Assembly (NCBI GenBank): GCA_018267965.1
Contig: JAFDXK010000004.1
Location: 1-64,000 of the forward strand
DNA from: Bacteroidota bacterium
Lineage (GTDB): Bacteria; Bacteroidota; Bacteroidia; Chitinophagales; Chitinophagaceae
Reading direction: 5' to 3'
DNA length: 64,000 nt
The notes below the pieces were generated by a model that was given only the letters and a program-made list of their open reading frames with translations, made no database searches and was not told the origin of the DNA. Positions 44,264-52,272 of this stretch are shown here, piece by piece (position 1 is the stretch's first letter; the number at the start of each line of letters is the position of its first letter). A program made the translations under genes and the position numbers.

Positions 44264-45469
44264 TTATTTGTACGCGTAATCACTCAGGTATTCATAGTGC
44301 GGGGTCAGTTTTCCGTTATCGCATATAGTAGCACGGGTAATGATATTGCTATTGCCTCTCAATAGCTCTTTCAAAATAAACTTCTCGAAGTGTGCGCCAA
44401 AATAATATGATGCATCGCGGGGCAATTCGTTGGGTAGGTTGTCAACCGCCATCACATCAATCGTATTGGTTGTATTTTGAAACGGCTGCACTCGTTCACC
44501 TGTTCTGCGGTCTATACCATACACAGGGTCGGCGATAGAGGATGCACCCACATTGATAGGTACAGAACCATCTATATCGCAGGTAATGTCGGCTATCACA
44601 GTGGTACGCCAATCACTGCGCTGTATGTCTTGCCTTTCAAACAGTCGCGCAATATGCGTATCCCAGTATATACCGTTCATCAGTATATCTGTTTGCGGAA
44701 TGTACTTATGAAAGAGGCATTTATAGGCAGTCGGATTCGCGTGAAAATCGTTGCGCGAAAAAAGGTCGTTATCCTTGCGTGCATACAGGTCACCTCCGGT
44801 AAGGTGTGTGTACACCGGGTAATCGTACTGGTGCGTCAGGAAATCTTCAGGCTCTACACTTTCAATGTCAAAATGCGTCATCACTTCAATCACACCGCTC
44901 GCCACCTTACCCGAGCCAGTCACAACTATTTTTAGGGGTGGTAGATTTACATCTTCATACACACGCAGCAGTTCGGCAAAACTATTCACATTATGTGCAG
45001 CCGGTAAGTCATATAATCCCGTTTTCTTGCCATAAGTAAGCAAACCATTGTGTGCACCCACCACACCTGCATAAAAACCAAAACCCAATATGCGCTGCTC
45101 ATCGGCATGTGTAAGACATTCATAATCTATCAGGCGCACTTTCTTTTCTATCAACGTCTGCATCATTTGCTGATTATAGGGCTGTTTCTTTTTGGTGTGC
45201 GAGAAGAAAAAATAGGTTTTATTCGGGATGATATACTCTTCTTTCACTTCTTTGATACCCAGCAACACATCGCAATTTGTAAGGTCTTCCATTACCTCAA
45301 TACCGGCAGCCCGATATTCATCATCTGTATAACAACGGTTGGGCGATGGCTCTGCCACTACCTGCATGCCGGGGTATTTCTGCATCATTTCCACGCACTG
45401 TTCCGGGGTGAGAGCTACCCTGCTATCGGGCGGATATTTACGCTCGCGAATAAGTCCTATACGAATCAT
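44264..45469 (-). CDS. Saccharopine/alanine dehydrogenase-like NAD(P)-binding protein
   Basis: The 401-aa protein belongs to the AlaDH/PNT superfamily and looks closest to the NAD-dependent, lysine-forming saccharopine dehydrogenase group. N-terminal elements are GLIRERKYPPDSRVALTPEQ, DVLLGIKEVKEE and KTYFFFSHTKKKQPYN. The Rossmann loop is VVTGSGKVASGVIEVM, and the end contains ADITCDIDGSVP and DNLPNELPRDAS, both family-typical. I start it at 45469 because a -7 box lies at 45490-45497, inside the longer reading frame. The substrate is uncertain: lysine breakdown is possible, but no partner genes are near. It is divergent from hscB. Confidence 0.8.
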   Translation of the reverse strand: MIRIGLIRERKYPPDSRVALTPEQCVEMMQKYPGMQVVAEPSPNRCYTDDEYRAAGIEVMEDLTNCDVLLGIKEVKEEYIIPNKTYFFFSHTKKKQPYNQQMMQTLIEKKVRLIDYECLTHADEQRILGFGFYAGVVGAHNGLLTYGKKTGLYDLPAAHNVNSFAELLRVYEDVNLPPLKIVVTGSGKVASGVIEVMTHFDIESVEPEDFLTHQYDYPVYTHLTGGDLYARKDNDLFSRNDFHANPTAYKCLFHKYIPQTDILMNGIYWDTHIARLFERQDIQRSDWRTTVIADITCDIDGSVPINVGASSIADPVYGIDRRTGERVQPFQNTTNTIDVMAVDNLPNELPRDASYYFGAHFEKFILKELLRGNSNIITRATICDNGKLTPHYEYLSDYAYK

Positions 45470-45489
45470 CTTGACTACCTTTACAGTAT

Positions 45490-45497
45490 CAAAGATA
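45490..45497 (-). promoter_or_regulatory. -7 box of the dehydrogenase/TMEM175 unit
   Basis: Read leftward: TATCTTTG, matching TAnnTTTG, 20 bp before the ATG at 45469. No -33 box at the usual distance. On the other strand, TACCTTTA at 45475-45482 is a one-mismatch -7 candidate for hscB. Confidence 0.5.
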
Positions 45498-45510
45498 ATA
45501 CAGACCATTG

Positions 45511-46038
45511 ATGAACTATTTTGAATTATATGAATTGCCCGTAAGCTTTGTGCCGGATGCCGATGCAGTGAAGAAGAAATATTATGAGCTAAGCCGCAAA
45601 TATCACCCAGACCGTTTTACCATGGCAAGTGATGCCGAACGTGCAGATGCGCTGCGCATGGCTGCCGTGAACAATGATGCCTATAAAGTGCTGAACAATG
45701 CCGATGCCGTTATGGCATATATATTAAAACTGAACGGTCTGCTTGAGGACGAAGAAAAATACAGTCTGCCGCCCGACTTTTTGATGGAGATGATGGAACT
45801 GAATGAAGTAGTGAGCGAAATGGAACTGGACCCAGATGATGAAACGGCTAAAAAAGAATGCCTGGCTATGATGGAAAGCGAGGTGAATGGCTGGAATGAA
45901 GAGGTTAGGCCGTTGATAGAGAAATTTAATGCCGGGGATACATCTAAAGAACTTTTATTAGAAATAAAGGATTATTACTTCCGCAGAAAATACCTTTTGC
46001 GTATTCAGCAAAGAATAAATACATTTGCAACCCATTAA
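45511..46038 (+). CDS. hscB: Fe-S cluster assembly co-chaperone HscB
   Basis: The 175-aa J-type co-chaperone has an N-terminal J domain with YHPDRF (the HPD motif that stimulates Hsp70 ATPase) and a C-terminal helical domain (about 90-175: LPPDFLMEMMELNE) that binds the IscU-like scaffold. The ATG at 45511 is preferred over the TTG just before it. In E. coli the gene sits in the isc operon; here it is alone and is followed 9 bp later by a tRNA gene, with which it appears to share a terminator. Confidence 0.9.
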   Translation: MNYFELYELPVSFVPDADAVKKKYYELSRKYHPDRFTMASDAERADALRMAAVNNDAYKVLNNADAVMAYILKLNGLLEDEEKYSLPPDFLMEMMELNEVVSEMELDPDDETAKKECLAMMESEVNGWNEEVRPLIEKFNAGDTSKELLLEIKDYYFRRKYLLRIQQRINTFATH

Positions 46039-46047
46039 AGTACCGCC

Positions 46048-46131
46048 GCCCAGATGGCGGAACTGGTAGACGCGCTAGACTCAAAATCTGGTATTCGCAA
46101 GGATGTGCAGGTTCGATTCCTGTTCTGGGCA
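46048..46131 (+). tRNA. tRNA-Leu (anticodon CAA)
   Basis: The acceptor arms GCCCAGA (46048-46054) and TCTGGGC (46124-46130) pair perfectly, with discriminator A at 46131. The anticodon stem is CTAGA/TCTGG with loop CTCAAAA, giving anticodon CAA, which reads the Leu codon TTG. A long variable arm (TATTCGCAAGGAT region) and GGTTCGATTCC T-arm fit a class II tRNA-Leu. CCA is not encoded. It is 9 nt after hscB. Confidence 0.95.
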
Positions 46132-46142
46132 CTTTGATTATC

Positions 46143-46178
46143 AAGGAGTTACACACAAGTGTAACTCCTTATTTTTTG
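46143..46178 (+). terminator. Terminator after hscB-tRNA-Leu
   Basis: AAGGAGTTACAC / GTGTAACTCCTT is a perfect 12-bp stem with an ACAA loop, followed by ATTTTTT. It ends the hscB-tRNA unit. Confidence 0.93.
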
Positions 46179-46445
46179 CCCAAAATTCATGTGCACTAAA
46201 CTTGAATGACAAATATATTTTTGAGATTTATCGTTAAGCATATCTATCAATTACGTCATTAGGATACATAGGCATTAGACATCTTCCCTTTTGTTGATTC
46301 TTATGAGTGAGTCAATACCTACATATTAAATAGCAATTTTTCGCGTATTATCTGTATATCATTCCCTGAAACGAAAGCTATTATCAGATGCCTTATTTTC
46401 TATAGAGTGTCAGCAAGCCATGTTTTATCAAGTACCATCCAAGTG
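46179..46445. other. Intergenic region between tRNA-Leu and the export operon
   Basis: About 265 bp between convergent units. I see no supported frame, no leftward terminator with a T tract, and no tRNA 3'-end duplicate that would suggest an integrated element. Confidence 0.5.
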
Positions 46446-47780
46446 TTATTTATTTACTTTAGCTATAGTAGCAAAAAATCGTTGTAATACATTTCGGTCT
46501 TTGGTAATAATGCGTGCATTTGCTGTCATTTCAGGGTTAAAGATGATCTTCTTATTATAGTTTGTTACAAGGCTGTCTTTAAGAGACACATACACCCTAT
46601 AGGTTGCCTTGTCTTCTGCCACATCGGGTATGCTAGCCCATTTAACTACCACTCCTTCAAGAAATCCAAACTCATTGTATGGATAATTGTCCACCAATAA
46701 GTGTACTTTTTGTCCTTTCTTCATTTTACCTATACCATCGGCAGGCACCATTACGATAGCTATGTATTTATATTCACTGGGCACGATAGCAAACATTTCA
46801 TCACCCATTGATACCAGCTGATTTAACTGCCAGGGCTTCAGGTAATTCAACACCCCTTTGTATGGTGCTATTATCAGATACCGCTGTTGCCATAACTGTA
46901 TATAGTTATTGATATCACGCATTGACTCTCGTATACCTTCTATTGATTGTCTTTCCTTATCCTGGTGTTCATATTTCGTCTCTAAGATTTGCCTGCTATT
47001 CTCTTCAACACTAACTTTATTTTGCATAGCATTGGCCTTCAGCTGCTCTAATTGTAATTTCTTTTGTCTTAGCCTGGCTGCTTCGTCATAATATTCCTGT
47101 TTTGATATAACCTTATCTTTGTATAGTTTTTCATTGGCATTAAATCTTTCTTCCGCTTGCTTTATTTCACCCTCCAGCATATCTTTCTCTCTCTGTGAAA
47201 TAACACCTATCGTCCTGAGTTTACTTATCCGGCCTTCCAGATTTACAGTACGTTTATCATATAATTGTTCCTTCTGCAACAATATTCGCGCACTTATTTG
47301 TTGTAACAACTGATTATAATACCCCTGTACTTCTCCCAAAGACTTCAAAGGATTATATAGCATGGCACTCAATGCATCGTTATTGTTAGTATTTACATAA
47401 AGGTTGATTTGATTAAGCGATTGTTGAAGTTCCCTTATATTTTCGTAGCCTGTAGGGTTTTCAATTTCTGCAATAACTGTATTCTTTTCTACTAACTTAC
47501 CATCAGCAACAAACATGTGTGCAATACGTCCGCCCGAAATACTTTTCAATTTAATAGGCAAAGGGTCTGAAGTAATTATAGCTTTGCCCTCAAGCGTATC
47601 GGGGTATTTTATAAATATACCCAGCAGCAACATTAGTATTACCAATAAAGCTACTGACCATGCACCAAAACGCAGCAAACGGCTTGGGGTGCGTTCCAGA
47701 AGTTCATTCGCCTCGGGGCTTCGCAATACATCCTTTTGCCTTGATATAATTTCTCCGTAGCTTATTTCAGCATCTTTCAT
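46446..47780 (-). CDS. HlyD-family membrane fusion protein of a peptide exporter
   Basis: The 444-aa adaptor has a cytoplasmic N-terminus, one transmembrane helix (about 35-55, WSVALLVILMLLLGIFI), a short lipoyl half-motif (GGRIAHMFVADGKLVEKNTV), a long coiled coil (about 125-300) and a second lipoyl/beta-barrel part (YLIIAPYKGVLNYLKPWQ; SMGDEMFAIVPSE). It would bridge the inner-membrane ABC exporter to an outer-membrane channel. The gene starts 21 bp after the exporter gene and belongs to the same leftward operon. No dedicated TolC gene is in the operon, so the channel must come from elsewhere. Confidence 0.9.
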   Translation of the reverse strand: MKDAEISYGEIISRQKDVLRSPEANELLERTPSRLLRFGAWSVALLVILMLLLGIFIKYPDTLEGKAIITSDPLPIKLKSISGGRIAHMFVADGKLVEKNTVIAEIENPTGYENIRELQQSLNQINLYVNTNNNDALSAMLYNPLKSLGEVQGYYNQLLQQISARILLQKEQLYDKRTVNLEGRISKLRTIGVISQREKDMLEGEIKQAEERFNANEKLYKDKVISKQEYYDEAARLRQKKLQLEQLKANAMQNKVSVEENSRQILETKYEHQDKERQSIEGIRESMRDINNYIQLWQQRYLIIAPYKGVLNYLKPWQLNQLVSMGDEMFAIVPSEYKYIAIVMVPADGIGKMKKGQKVHLLVDNYPYNEFGFLEGVVVKWASIPDVAEDKATYRVYVSLKDSLVTNYNKKIIFNPEMTANARIITKDRNVLQRFFATIAKVNK

Positions 47781-47801
47781 CTTTCTATTTTATAGCTATG
47801 G

Positions 47802-50024
47802 TTATTCAGGTATTTCCAATTGGTTTTTTACCAGTTCATAATAAAAACCTCTCTTCGCCAACAGCTCTTCATGTGTTCCTTCTTCTTTTATGCTACCTTG
47901 ATCTAATACTACAATATTATCAGCATCTCTAACCGTGCTTAGCCTGTGTGCCATTATCACAACCGTTTTACCCACGTAGAACTCTTTAAGATGTTCCATT
48001 ATTTCTTTTTCATTTTTCGCGTCTAATGCGCTGGTAGCTTCGTCAAAAAATATTACGTCCGGGTTTTTATATACTGCCCTGGCAATTTGCAAACGTTGCT
48101 TTTGTCCACCACTAACACCAGTTCCTTCCTGTCCTATTTTAGTATTGTATTCAAGCGGCAGACTATCGATAAAAGTCTGAATATTGGCAACCTGTGCAGC
48201 ATGCTTCAACCTGTCCATATCCGGGGTTTCTTCACCCACGGCAATATTACCCGCTATGGTATCACTAAACAAGAATCCATCCTGCAGTACTACCCCGCAT
48301 AGATCACGCCATTGGTATATATCCGTTTGATTGATGTCTGTTTTGTCCATTAATATTTCTCCCGTGGCAGGTTCATAAAAACGCATGAGCAGTTTGAGCA
48401 ATGTAGACTTACCGCTACCACTGGGGCCAACAATAGCTGTCACCTTGCCGGCAGGTATTACTAAGTTGATATCTTTCAAAACATCTTTTGACAGGCCATC
48501 GTACCTGAACGATACATTTTTCAGGTAAAAGCTATTATCAGCGGGGATGGGCAAAAATGATTTGTGTTCAAGGATATTACCATCTTTGGTATGCAATACA
48601 TTCTCGTCTTCTTTTTCGTATATCTCAGTAATCCTGTCCAGGCTTATTTTAGCATCTTGTACTCCTTTTACAATCCCTATCATTTGCGCTACGGGGCCGT
48701 TCATCTGACCTATAATGAACATTACAGACATCATCATACCCAGCGTCATCTCTCCTTCCATTACCAGCTTGGCAGCAATAACGGCGGTAAGCAGATTTTT
48801 AACTTCATTAATAATTCGTGAGCCAACATTTTGTTGCTGTTCCAGATTAAGCGACTTGATGCTGATATGATAAAGTTTCACCTGTATACGCTCCCATGCC
48901 CATCTTTTCTGTTGTTCTGCATTGTGCATTTTTATTTCCTGCATGCCATATATCAGCTCCATAATCTTGCTGTTATTATCGCCTGCCTCCTGAAATCGCT
49001 TATAATCGAGCTTCTCCCTTCTCTTCAGAAAAAAAAGTATCCAGCCCACATAAAGCACACTGCCAATAAGAAATAGTGTGAACAGTGTAATATTATAGTA
49101 TGCTAATATGAAGCTACAGGTAACCAAAGTAAAAATGGCAGACAAGCCGCTAAGCAATGTTTCTGTAAGAAACCTTTCGATTCTCGACTGGTCTTGTATC
49201 CGTTGCATCAGATCGCCTGTTAACCGGGTGTCAAAATACCGGATAGGCAGTTTCATGAGTTTGATGAAGAAATCAGAAACCAATGTGATATTCATACGGC
49301 TGCTGATATACAACATCATCCAGCCTCGCATAAGCTCCAATACCATTTGCCCGAGCGTAAGCATTAACTGTGCCCCCAAAACAAGCCATATATAGTTGAA
49401 ATCTTTTTTGTTGATGCCTGTATCAACTATGCTCTGTGTTAAGAAAGGAATTGTTGTTTGCATTAATGTCCCCGCAACAAGTACCAGGAGCACCTGCATC
49501 ATTAACTTTTGATGGGGTTTAGCATAATGCAAAAGAAAATCGCTCCGCTTAGGCTTCTCTTGTTTTATACCGGGAATTTCTTTTTTATTAAAATCAGGGG
49601 AAGGCTCTAACAACAGGCAAATACCTTCTTCAGTTTTTGGAGTAGCGTTTTTGCTAATCCAAAATTTTATAAATTCTTCGTGAGTATAGGTTAATAAACT
49701 GTTTGCCGGGTCAGAAACATATACCCGTTTGTCGTCAATCTTATATACAACTATATAATGGTGTTGCTTCCATAAAGCAATCAGGGGTAATGTCGCCTTT
49801 TCTTTAAGGGTTTCAAAATTTATTCTCACCCCCATGGTATGAAACCCAATATCTTCAGCAGCTTTGGATATACCGAGCAGGCTGGCACCTTGCCTGCCCG
49901 TAAAGCTTCGTTCTCTTAAAAAAGAAACAGGGAATTCGCGTCCGTAATATTTTGAGATAATACGAAGGCACGTAGCCCCGCAATCCATCAGATTGGGTTG
50001 TATATAATGGGGGAAATTTGCCAA
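47802..50024 (-). CDS. Peptidase-containing ABC exporter (C39 / PCAT type)
   Basis: This 740-aa bifunctional exporter cleaves a double-glycine leader and exports the cargo with ATP. The N-terminal C39 peptidase is complete: Gln9 oxyanion residue and Cys15 in QPNLMDCGATCLR, His89 in HHYIVVY and Asp105 in VSDPAN. The membrane domain spans about 165-440 with six helices. The ATPase domain has Walker A (GPSGSGKST), the signature SGGQKQR, Walker B with VIFFDEATSALD, and the H-loop MAHRLST. It lies between its likely substrate gene (81 bp upstream) and the HlyD gene (21 bp downstream). An intact protease makes cleavage of the upstream GG leader very plausible. Confidence 0.94.
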   Translation of the reverse strand: MANFPHYIQPNLMDCGATCLRIISKYYGREFPVSFLRERSFTGRQGASLLGISKAAEDIGFHTMGVRINFETLKEKATLPLIALWKQHHYIVVYKIDDKRVYVSDPANSLLTYTHEEFIKFWISKNATPKTEEGICLLLEPSPDFNKKEIPGIKQEKPKRSDFLLHYAKPHQKLMMQVLLVLVAGTLMQTTIPFLTQSIVDTGINKKDFNYIWLVLGAQLMLTLGQMVLELMRGWMMLYISSRMNITLVSDFFIKLMKLPIRYFDTRLTGDLMQRIQDQSRIERFLTETLLSGLSAIFTLVTCSFILAYYNITLFTLFLIGSVLYVGWILFFLKRREKLDYKRFQEAGDNNSKIMELIYGMQEIKMHNAEQQKRWAWERIQVKLYHISIKSLNLEQQQNVGSRIINEVKNLLTAVIAAKLVMEGEMTLGMMMSVMFIIGQMNGPVAQMIGIVKGVQDAKISLDRITEIYEKEDENVLHTKDGNILEHKSFLPIPADNSFYLKNVSFRYDGLSKDVLKDINLVIPAGKVTAIVGPSGSGKSTLLKLLMRFYEPATGEILMDKTDINQTDIYQWRDLCGVVLQDGFLFSDTIAGNIAVGEETPDMDRLKHAAQVANIQTFIDSLPLEYNTKIGQEGTGVSGGQKQRLQIARAVYKNPDVIFFDEATSALDAKNEKEIMEHLKEFYVGKTVVIMAHRLSTVRDADNIVVLDQGSIKEEGTHEELLAKRGFYYELVKNQLEIPE

Positions 50025-50105
50025 CGGGGGGTTATCTCTGAAAGATGATGAATAATTTGTTTAAACTATCCGGGAATTGAATTCCAATCAATAGATGAGA
50101 ACATA

Positions 50106-50612
50106 TCAGCTTAAATGTGCTGACTTCAACTCTTCTATTGACTTCTTGTAAAATTCTCTAACCTCCTCATTCTTGCCGCTTTTCATCATTTGCAAACAAG
50201 GCTCAAGAACATTTTTCCAAAATTCAGCATAAATTTCTTTAGCGTTAGGTTTTGAATTGATACTATCTACTATAGCAGGAGCTATGTTGTAATATTCCGA
50301 AATCAAATCCCCACCATCAGGTTGATGTAACAAATACGTATCGCGGTATTTTCTGAATGTTTGCAATTCATCACAATCATCATCTTTATCATGAAGATTA
50401 CGCATTGTTGCAGTAGTTACAATACAACGACTATCAACTGGCGTTATAATGGGCTTACCAGTATAGCTATCATGACATGGATACGAATCTGGCGTAGGTG
50501 GTGTATCACCATCACAAATAATATAACCACCATTAACTTTTGCCAGCTGTTCTTCACTCATTTTTTGCATTTCTGCTTCTGGATTATTCACTTTTTCGTT
50601 AGCGTTACTCAT
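50106..50612 (-). CDS. Double-glycine-leader cargo protein with CFI-box-like C-terminal region
   Basis: The 168-aa protein begins with a classical export leader: MSEEQLAKVNGG (18-29) with Met-12, Leu-7, Val-4 and Gly-2/-1 at the conserved positions. Cleavage after Gly29 would release ~139 residues with five cysteines (33, 46, 63, 80, 139). The mature part has CIVTTAT (63-69), FRKYRDTYLL (86-95) and DLISEYYNIAPAIVDSI (102-118). From memory this order, C-I-x-TA, then FRxxRD..L, then YY..(S/A)P, resembles the CFI-box C-terminal domain, whose function I do not know. The charged ~50-residue helical tail is unusual. It is the first gene of an operon with a C39 ABC exporter and HlyD adaptor, which supports its identity as cargo. 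It is far too large for a simple bacteriocin. Confidence 0.78.
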   Translation of the reverse strand: MSNANEKVNNPEAEMQKMSEEQLAKVNGGYIICDGDTPPTPDSYPCHDSYTGKPIITPVDSRCIVTTATMRNLHDKDDDCDELQTFRKYRDTYLLHQPDGGDLISEYYNIAPAIVDSINSKPNAKEIYAEFWKNVLEPCLQMMKSGKNEEVREFYKKSIEELKSAHLS

Positions 50613-50647
50613 AAAACTTGTTTTTAAGGTTATTAATAATATCCATC

Positions 50648-50660
50648 CACCAAGTTGGTG
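50648..50660. promoter_or_regulatory. Palindrome upstream of the GG-leader cargo gene
   Basis: CACCAAGTTGGTG has perfect 6-bp arms around one base and lies 35-48 bp before the cargo gene ATG. The position suits an operator of a dimeric regulator; no regulator gene is adjacent. Confidence 0.35.
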
Positions 50661-50877
50661 TTAAAACAAACTTCTGCTTTATATACATTAAATGGTAGCG
50701 GAATGTAGGGAACGGCTGATTTGGGTAGGAAACGGTAGTATTACAGAAGAAATGGCGATGCAAGGATACCATATCCCATGAATCTTAAGGGGCAAATTGA
50801 CACCATAAAGCGTGATTAATCCCATTTTTGCGCCTGTGAGAGGAACGGGGTGCGAGTTGAATTCTTATTCCTGACAC

Positions 50878-50902
50878 AAAAAAGCCCCTCATTGCTGAGA
50901 AG
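50878..50902 (-). terminator. Terminator-like hairpin without an obvious leftward gene
   Basis: Read leftward, CTTCTCA pairs with TGAGGGG (two G-U pairs) around GCAA, followed by C and six T. No leftward gene ends here. It resembles the terminator at 51660-51687 and could be a moved or decayed copy, or the end of a small leftward RNA. Confidence 0.35.
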
Positions 50903-51016
50903 TTTCCACCATTTTCAGTGACAATACAAACCAATATTTAGACACAGTAACTATACAATTAAAGATCAACTTTCTTTATTAAGTTTACTCATCAAAAAGG
51001 AATACCTTTTAGGTTC

Positions 51017-51628
51017 ATGAAACAATCTGCTGTACTGCTGTTTTTAATACTTACTTCTCTGATAGCAGAAGCCGAAAACAAATGGGAACTACGAAAAAAC
51101 AGCGAGGGTATTAAAATATATACGCGCAGCGTAGAAGGTTCTGGCATAAAAGAGTTAAAGGCCGAGTTTGAAGCAACAGGCAACATCAGGCAGCTTGCAA
51201 AGATATTATTGGATATACCGGGACAGAAAGACTGGGTGTACAGCACCAAAGCATCCACCGTGGTGAAAGTAATAGCCGAAAATGAACTGATCTATTATTC
51301 CGAGAAATCGATGCCGTGGCCTGTAAGTAATCGTGACGTGGTGACACGTGTCAAGGTTTTGCAAGATACAGCCAAAGGCACTTTAACACTAACTGCATTC
51401 TCTGAAAATAATATCATTCCTGTAAAGAAAAATATAGTCCGGGTGCCATCTTCGCAAGTCACATGGAAAGTCTCTACTACCGGAAGCAACAGGCTAAAAA
51501 TAGAATACTATGCAAAAGCCGACCCCGGCGGCACATTACCAGCATGGGTTACTAATATGTTCCTGACAAAAGGGCCCTACGAAACTTTTGTGAAATTAAG
51601 GGCTATACTCCAAAATGCTTCGCACTAA
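51017..51628 (+). CDS. Secreted START-domain lipid-binding protein
   Basis: The 203-aa protein has a signal peptide (1-20, LILTSLIAEAE) and then a START-like domain over nearly its whole length (KWELRKNSEGIKIYTRSVEG; YYSEKSMPWPVSNRDVVTRV; the C-terminal amphipathic helix GPYETFVKLRAIL). START domains enclose a lipid or other hydrophobic ligand in a helix-grip cavity. Export to the periplasm suggests a role in binding or moving lipids there; the ligand is unknown. It is a single-gene unit, convergent with the lipoprotein gene. Confidence 0.85.
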   Translation: MKQSAVLLFLILTSLIAEAENKWELRKNSEGIKIYTRSVEGSGIKELKAEFEATGNIRQLAKILLDIPGQKDWVYSTKASTVVKVIAENELIYYSEKSMPWPVSNRDVVTRVKVLQDTAKGTLTLTAFSENNIIPVKKNIVRVPSSQVTWKVSTTGSNRLKIEYYAKADPGGTLPAWVTNMFLTKGPYETFVKLRAILQNASH

Positions 51629-51659
51629 TAAATTCGTATGAAGAACGCCTCAATAACAG

Positions 51660-51687
51660 AAAGCCCCTCATAACTGAGAGGCTTTTT
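51660..51687. terminator. Terminator between the START and lipoprotein genes
   Basis: AAAGCCCCTCA / TGAGAGGCTTT form a stem with one C-A mismatch and a TAAC loop, with A/T tracts on both sides. It can serve both convergent genes. Confidence 0.75.
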
Positions 51688-51708
51688 CTAAAATATGTAA
51701 GTATTTCT

Positions 51709-52206
51709 TTATTGTGGTACAGCTACAAAATTACCGTCGGTAACCTGATAGGCTGTGCCTGCCGCATCTTTAGCAGTAACAGTAAATGTACCTGTAATCT
51801 TAGTGCCGTCAATTTTGGTTATCTCTACTGTACCTGATTCTCCCTGTATATTTTTTTCAACTGAACCTGCCTTCTTGTAATACTGAAATCCTGCCTGTCC
51901 GCTCTTAGGATTAGCAACAACCGTATACTTGCCTACTGCCGTAGCATAAATATCCATCTCGATATTGTTGTAATTAGTGCCCGAGCTTTCCTCCCAATAT
52001 ATACGGTAACGGTCAGTCAACACTTTCCATGAGGCGTTATGCGATTCAGATGTACCATCAAGGCTGAAGCATAAGTTCATCCCGTTACAAGCTGTGGTAG
52101 GTGTAGTTGGCGTTGTGCTGGTTGTTGTATTCGATTTTTTACAAGCTACCATCGAAAATACTGCAACTACAAGTATTGATGTCAATAAAGAAGTAATGAT
52201 TCTCAT
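51709..52206 (-). CDS. Secreted lipoprotein, unknown
   Basis: This 165-aa protein has a type II signal peptide with lipobox SMVAC (lipidated Cys22), then a Thr/Pro linker (NTTTSTTPTTPTT) and a compact beta-rich domain with YRIYWEESSGTNYNNIEMDI and GTKITGTFTVTAKDAAGT. The GTVEITKIDG...GTFTVTAKD pattern occurs in many small Bacteroidota lipoproteins. The function is unknown. Three imperfect 16-bp direct repeats lie 65-115 bp upstream of the start codon. Confidence 0.78.
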   Translation of the reverse strand: MRIITSLLTSILVVAVFSMVACKKSNTTTSTTPTTPTTACNGMNLCFSLDGTSESHNASWKVLTDRYRIYWEESSGTNYNNIEMDIYATAVGKYTVVANPKSGQAGFQYYKKAGSVEKNIQGESGTVEITKIDGTKITGTFTVTAKDAAGTAYQVTDGNFVAVPQ

Positions 52207-52272
52207 AAAGGTATTTTTCGTAAAACTACCTTGAATGCATGAAGGTCATCATACCCAAAAAATGGTAATTCT

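Larger units (their letters stand above)
50613..51016. other. Divergent intergenic region between the export operon and the START gene
   Basis: About 400 bp carrying an odd palindrome CACCAAGTTGGTG (50648-50660) just upstream of the cargo gene and a terminator-like hairpin at 50878-50902. I found no exact TAnnTTTG box for either flanking gene and no credible frame. Confidence 0.5.

Noticed and set aside
44264-45469. Assignment as alanine dehydrogenase
   Set aside because: The N-terminal and C-terminal motifs fit the saccharopine dehydrogenase branch better by eye, but without a search I left the specific enzyme name open.
46048-46445. tRNA-Leu as an integration site for a mobile element
   Set aside because: No integrase gene, no repeated tRNA 3' end and no change in gene type at the boundary; the export operon beyond it shows no phage or ICE genes.
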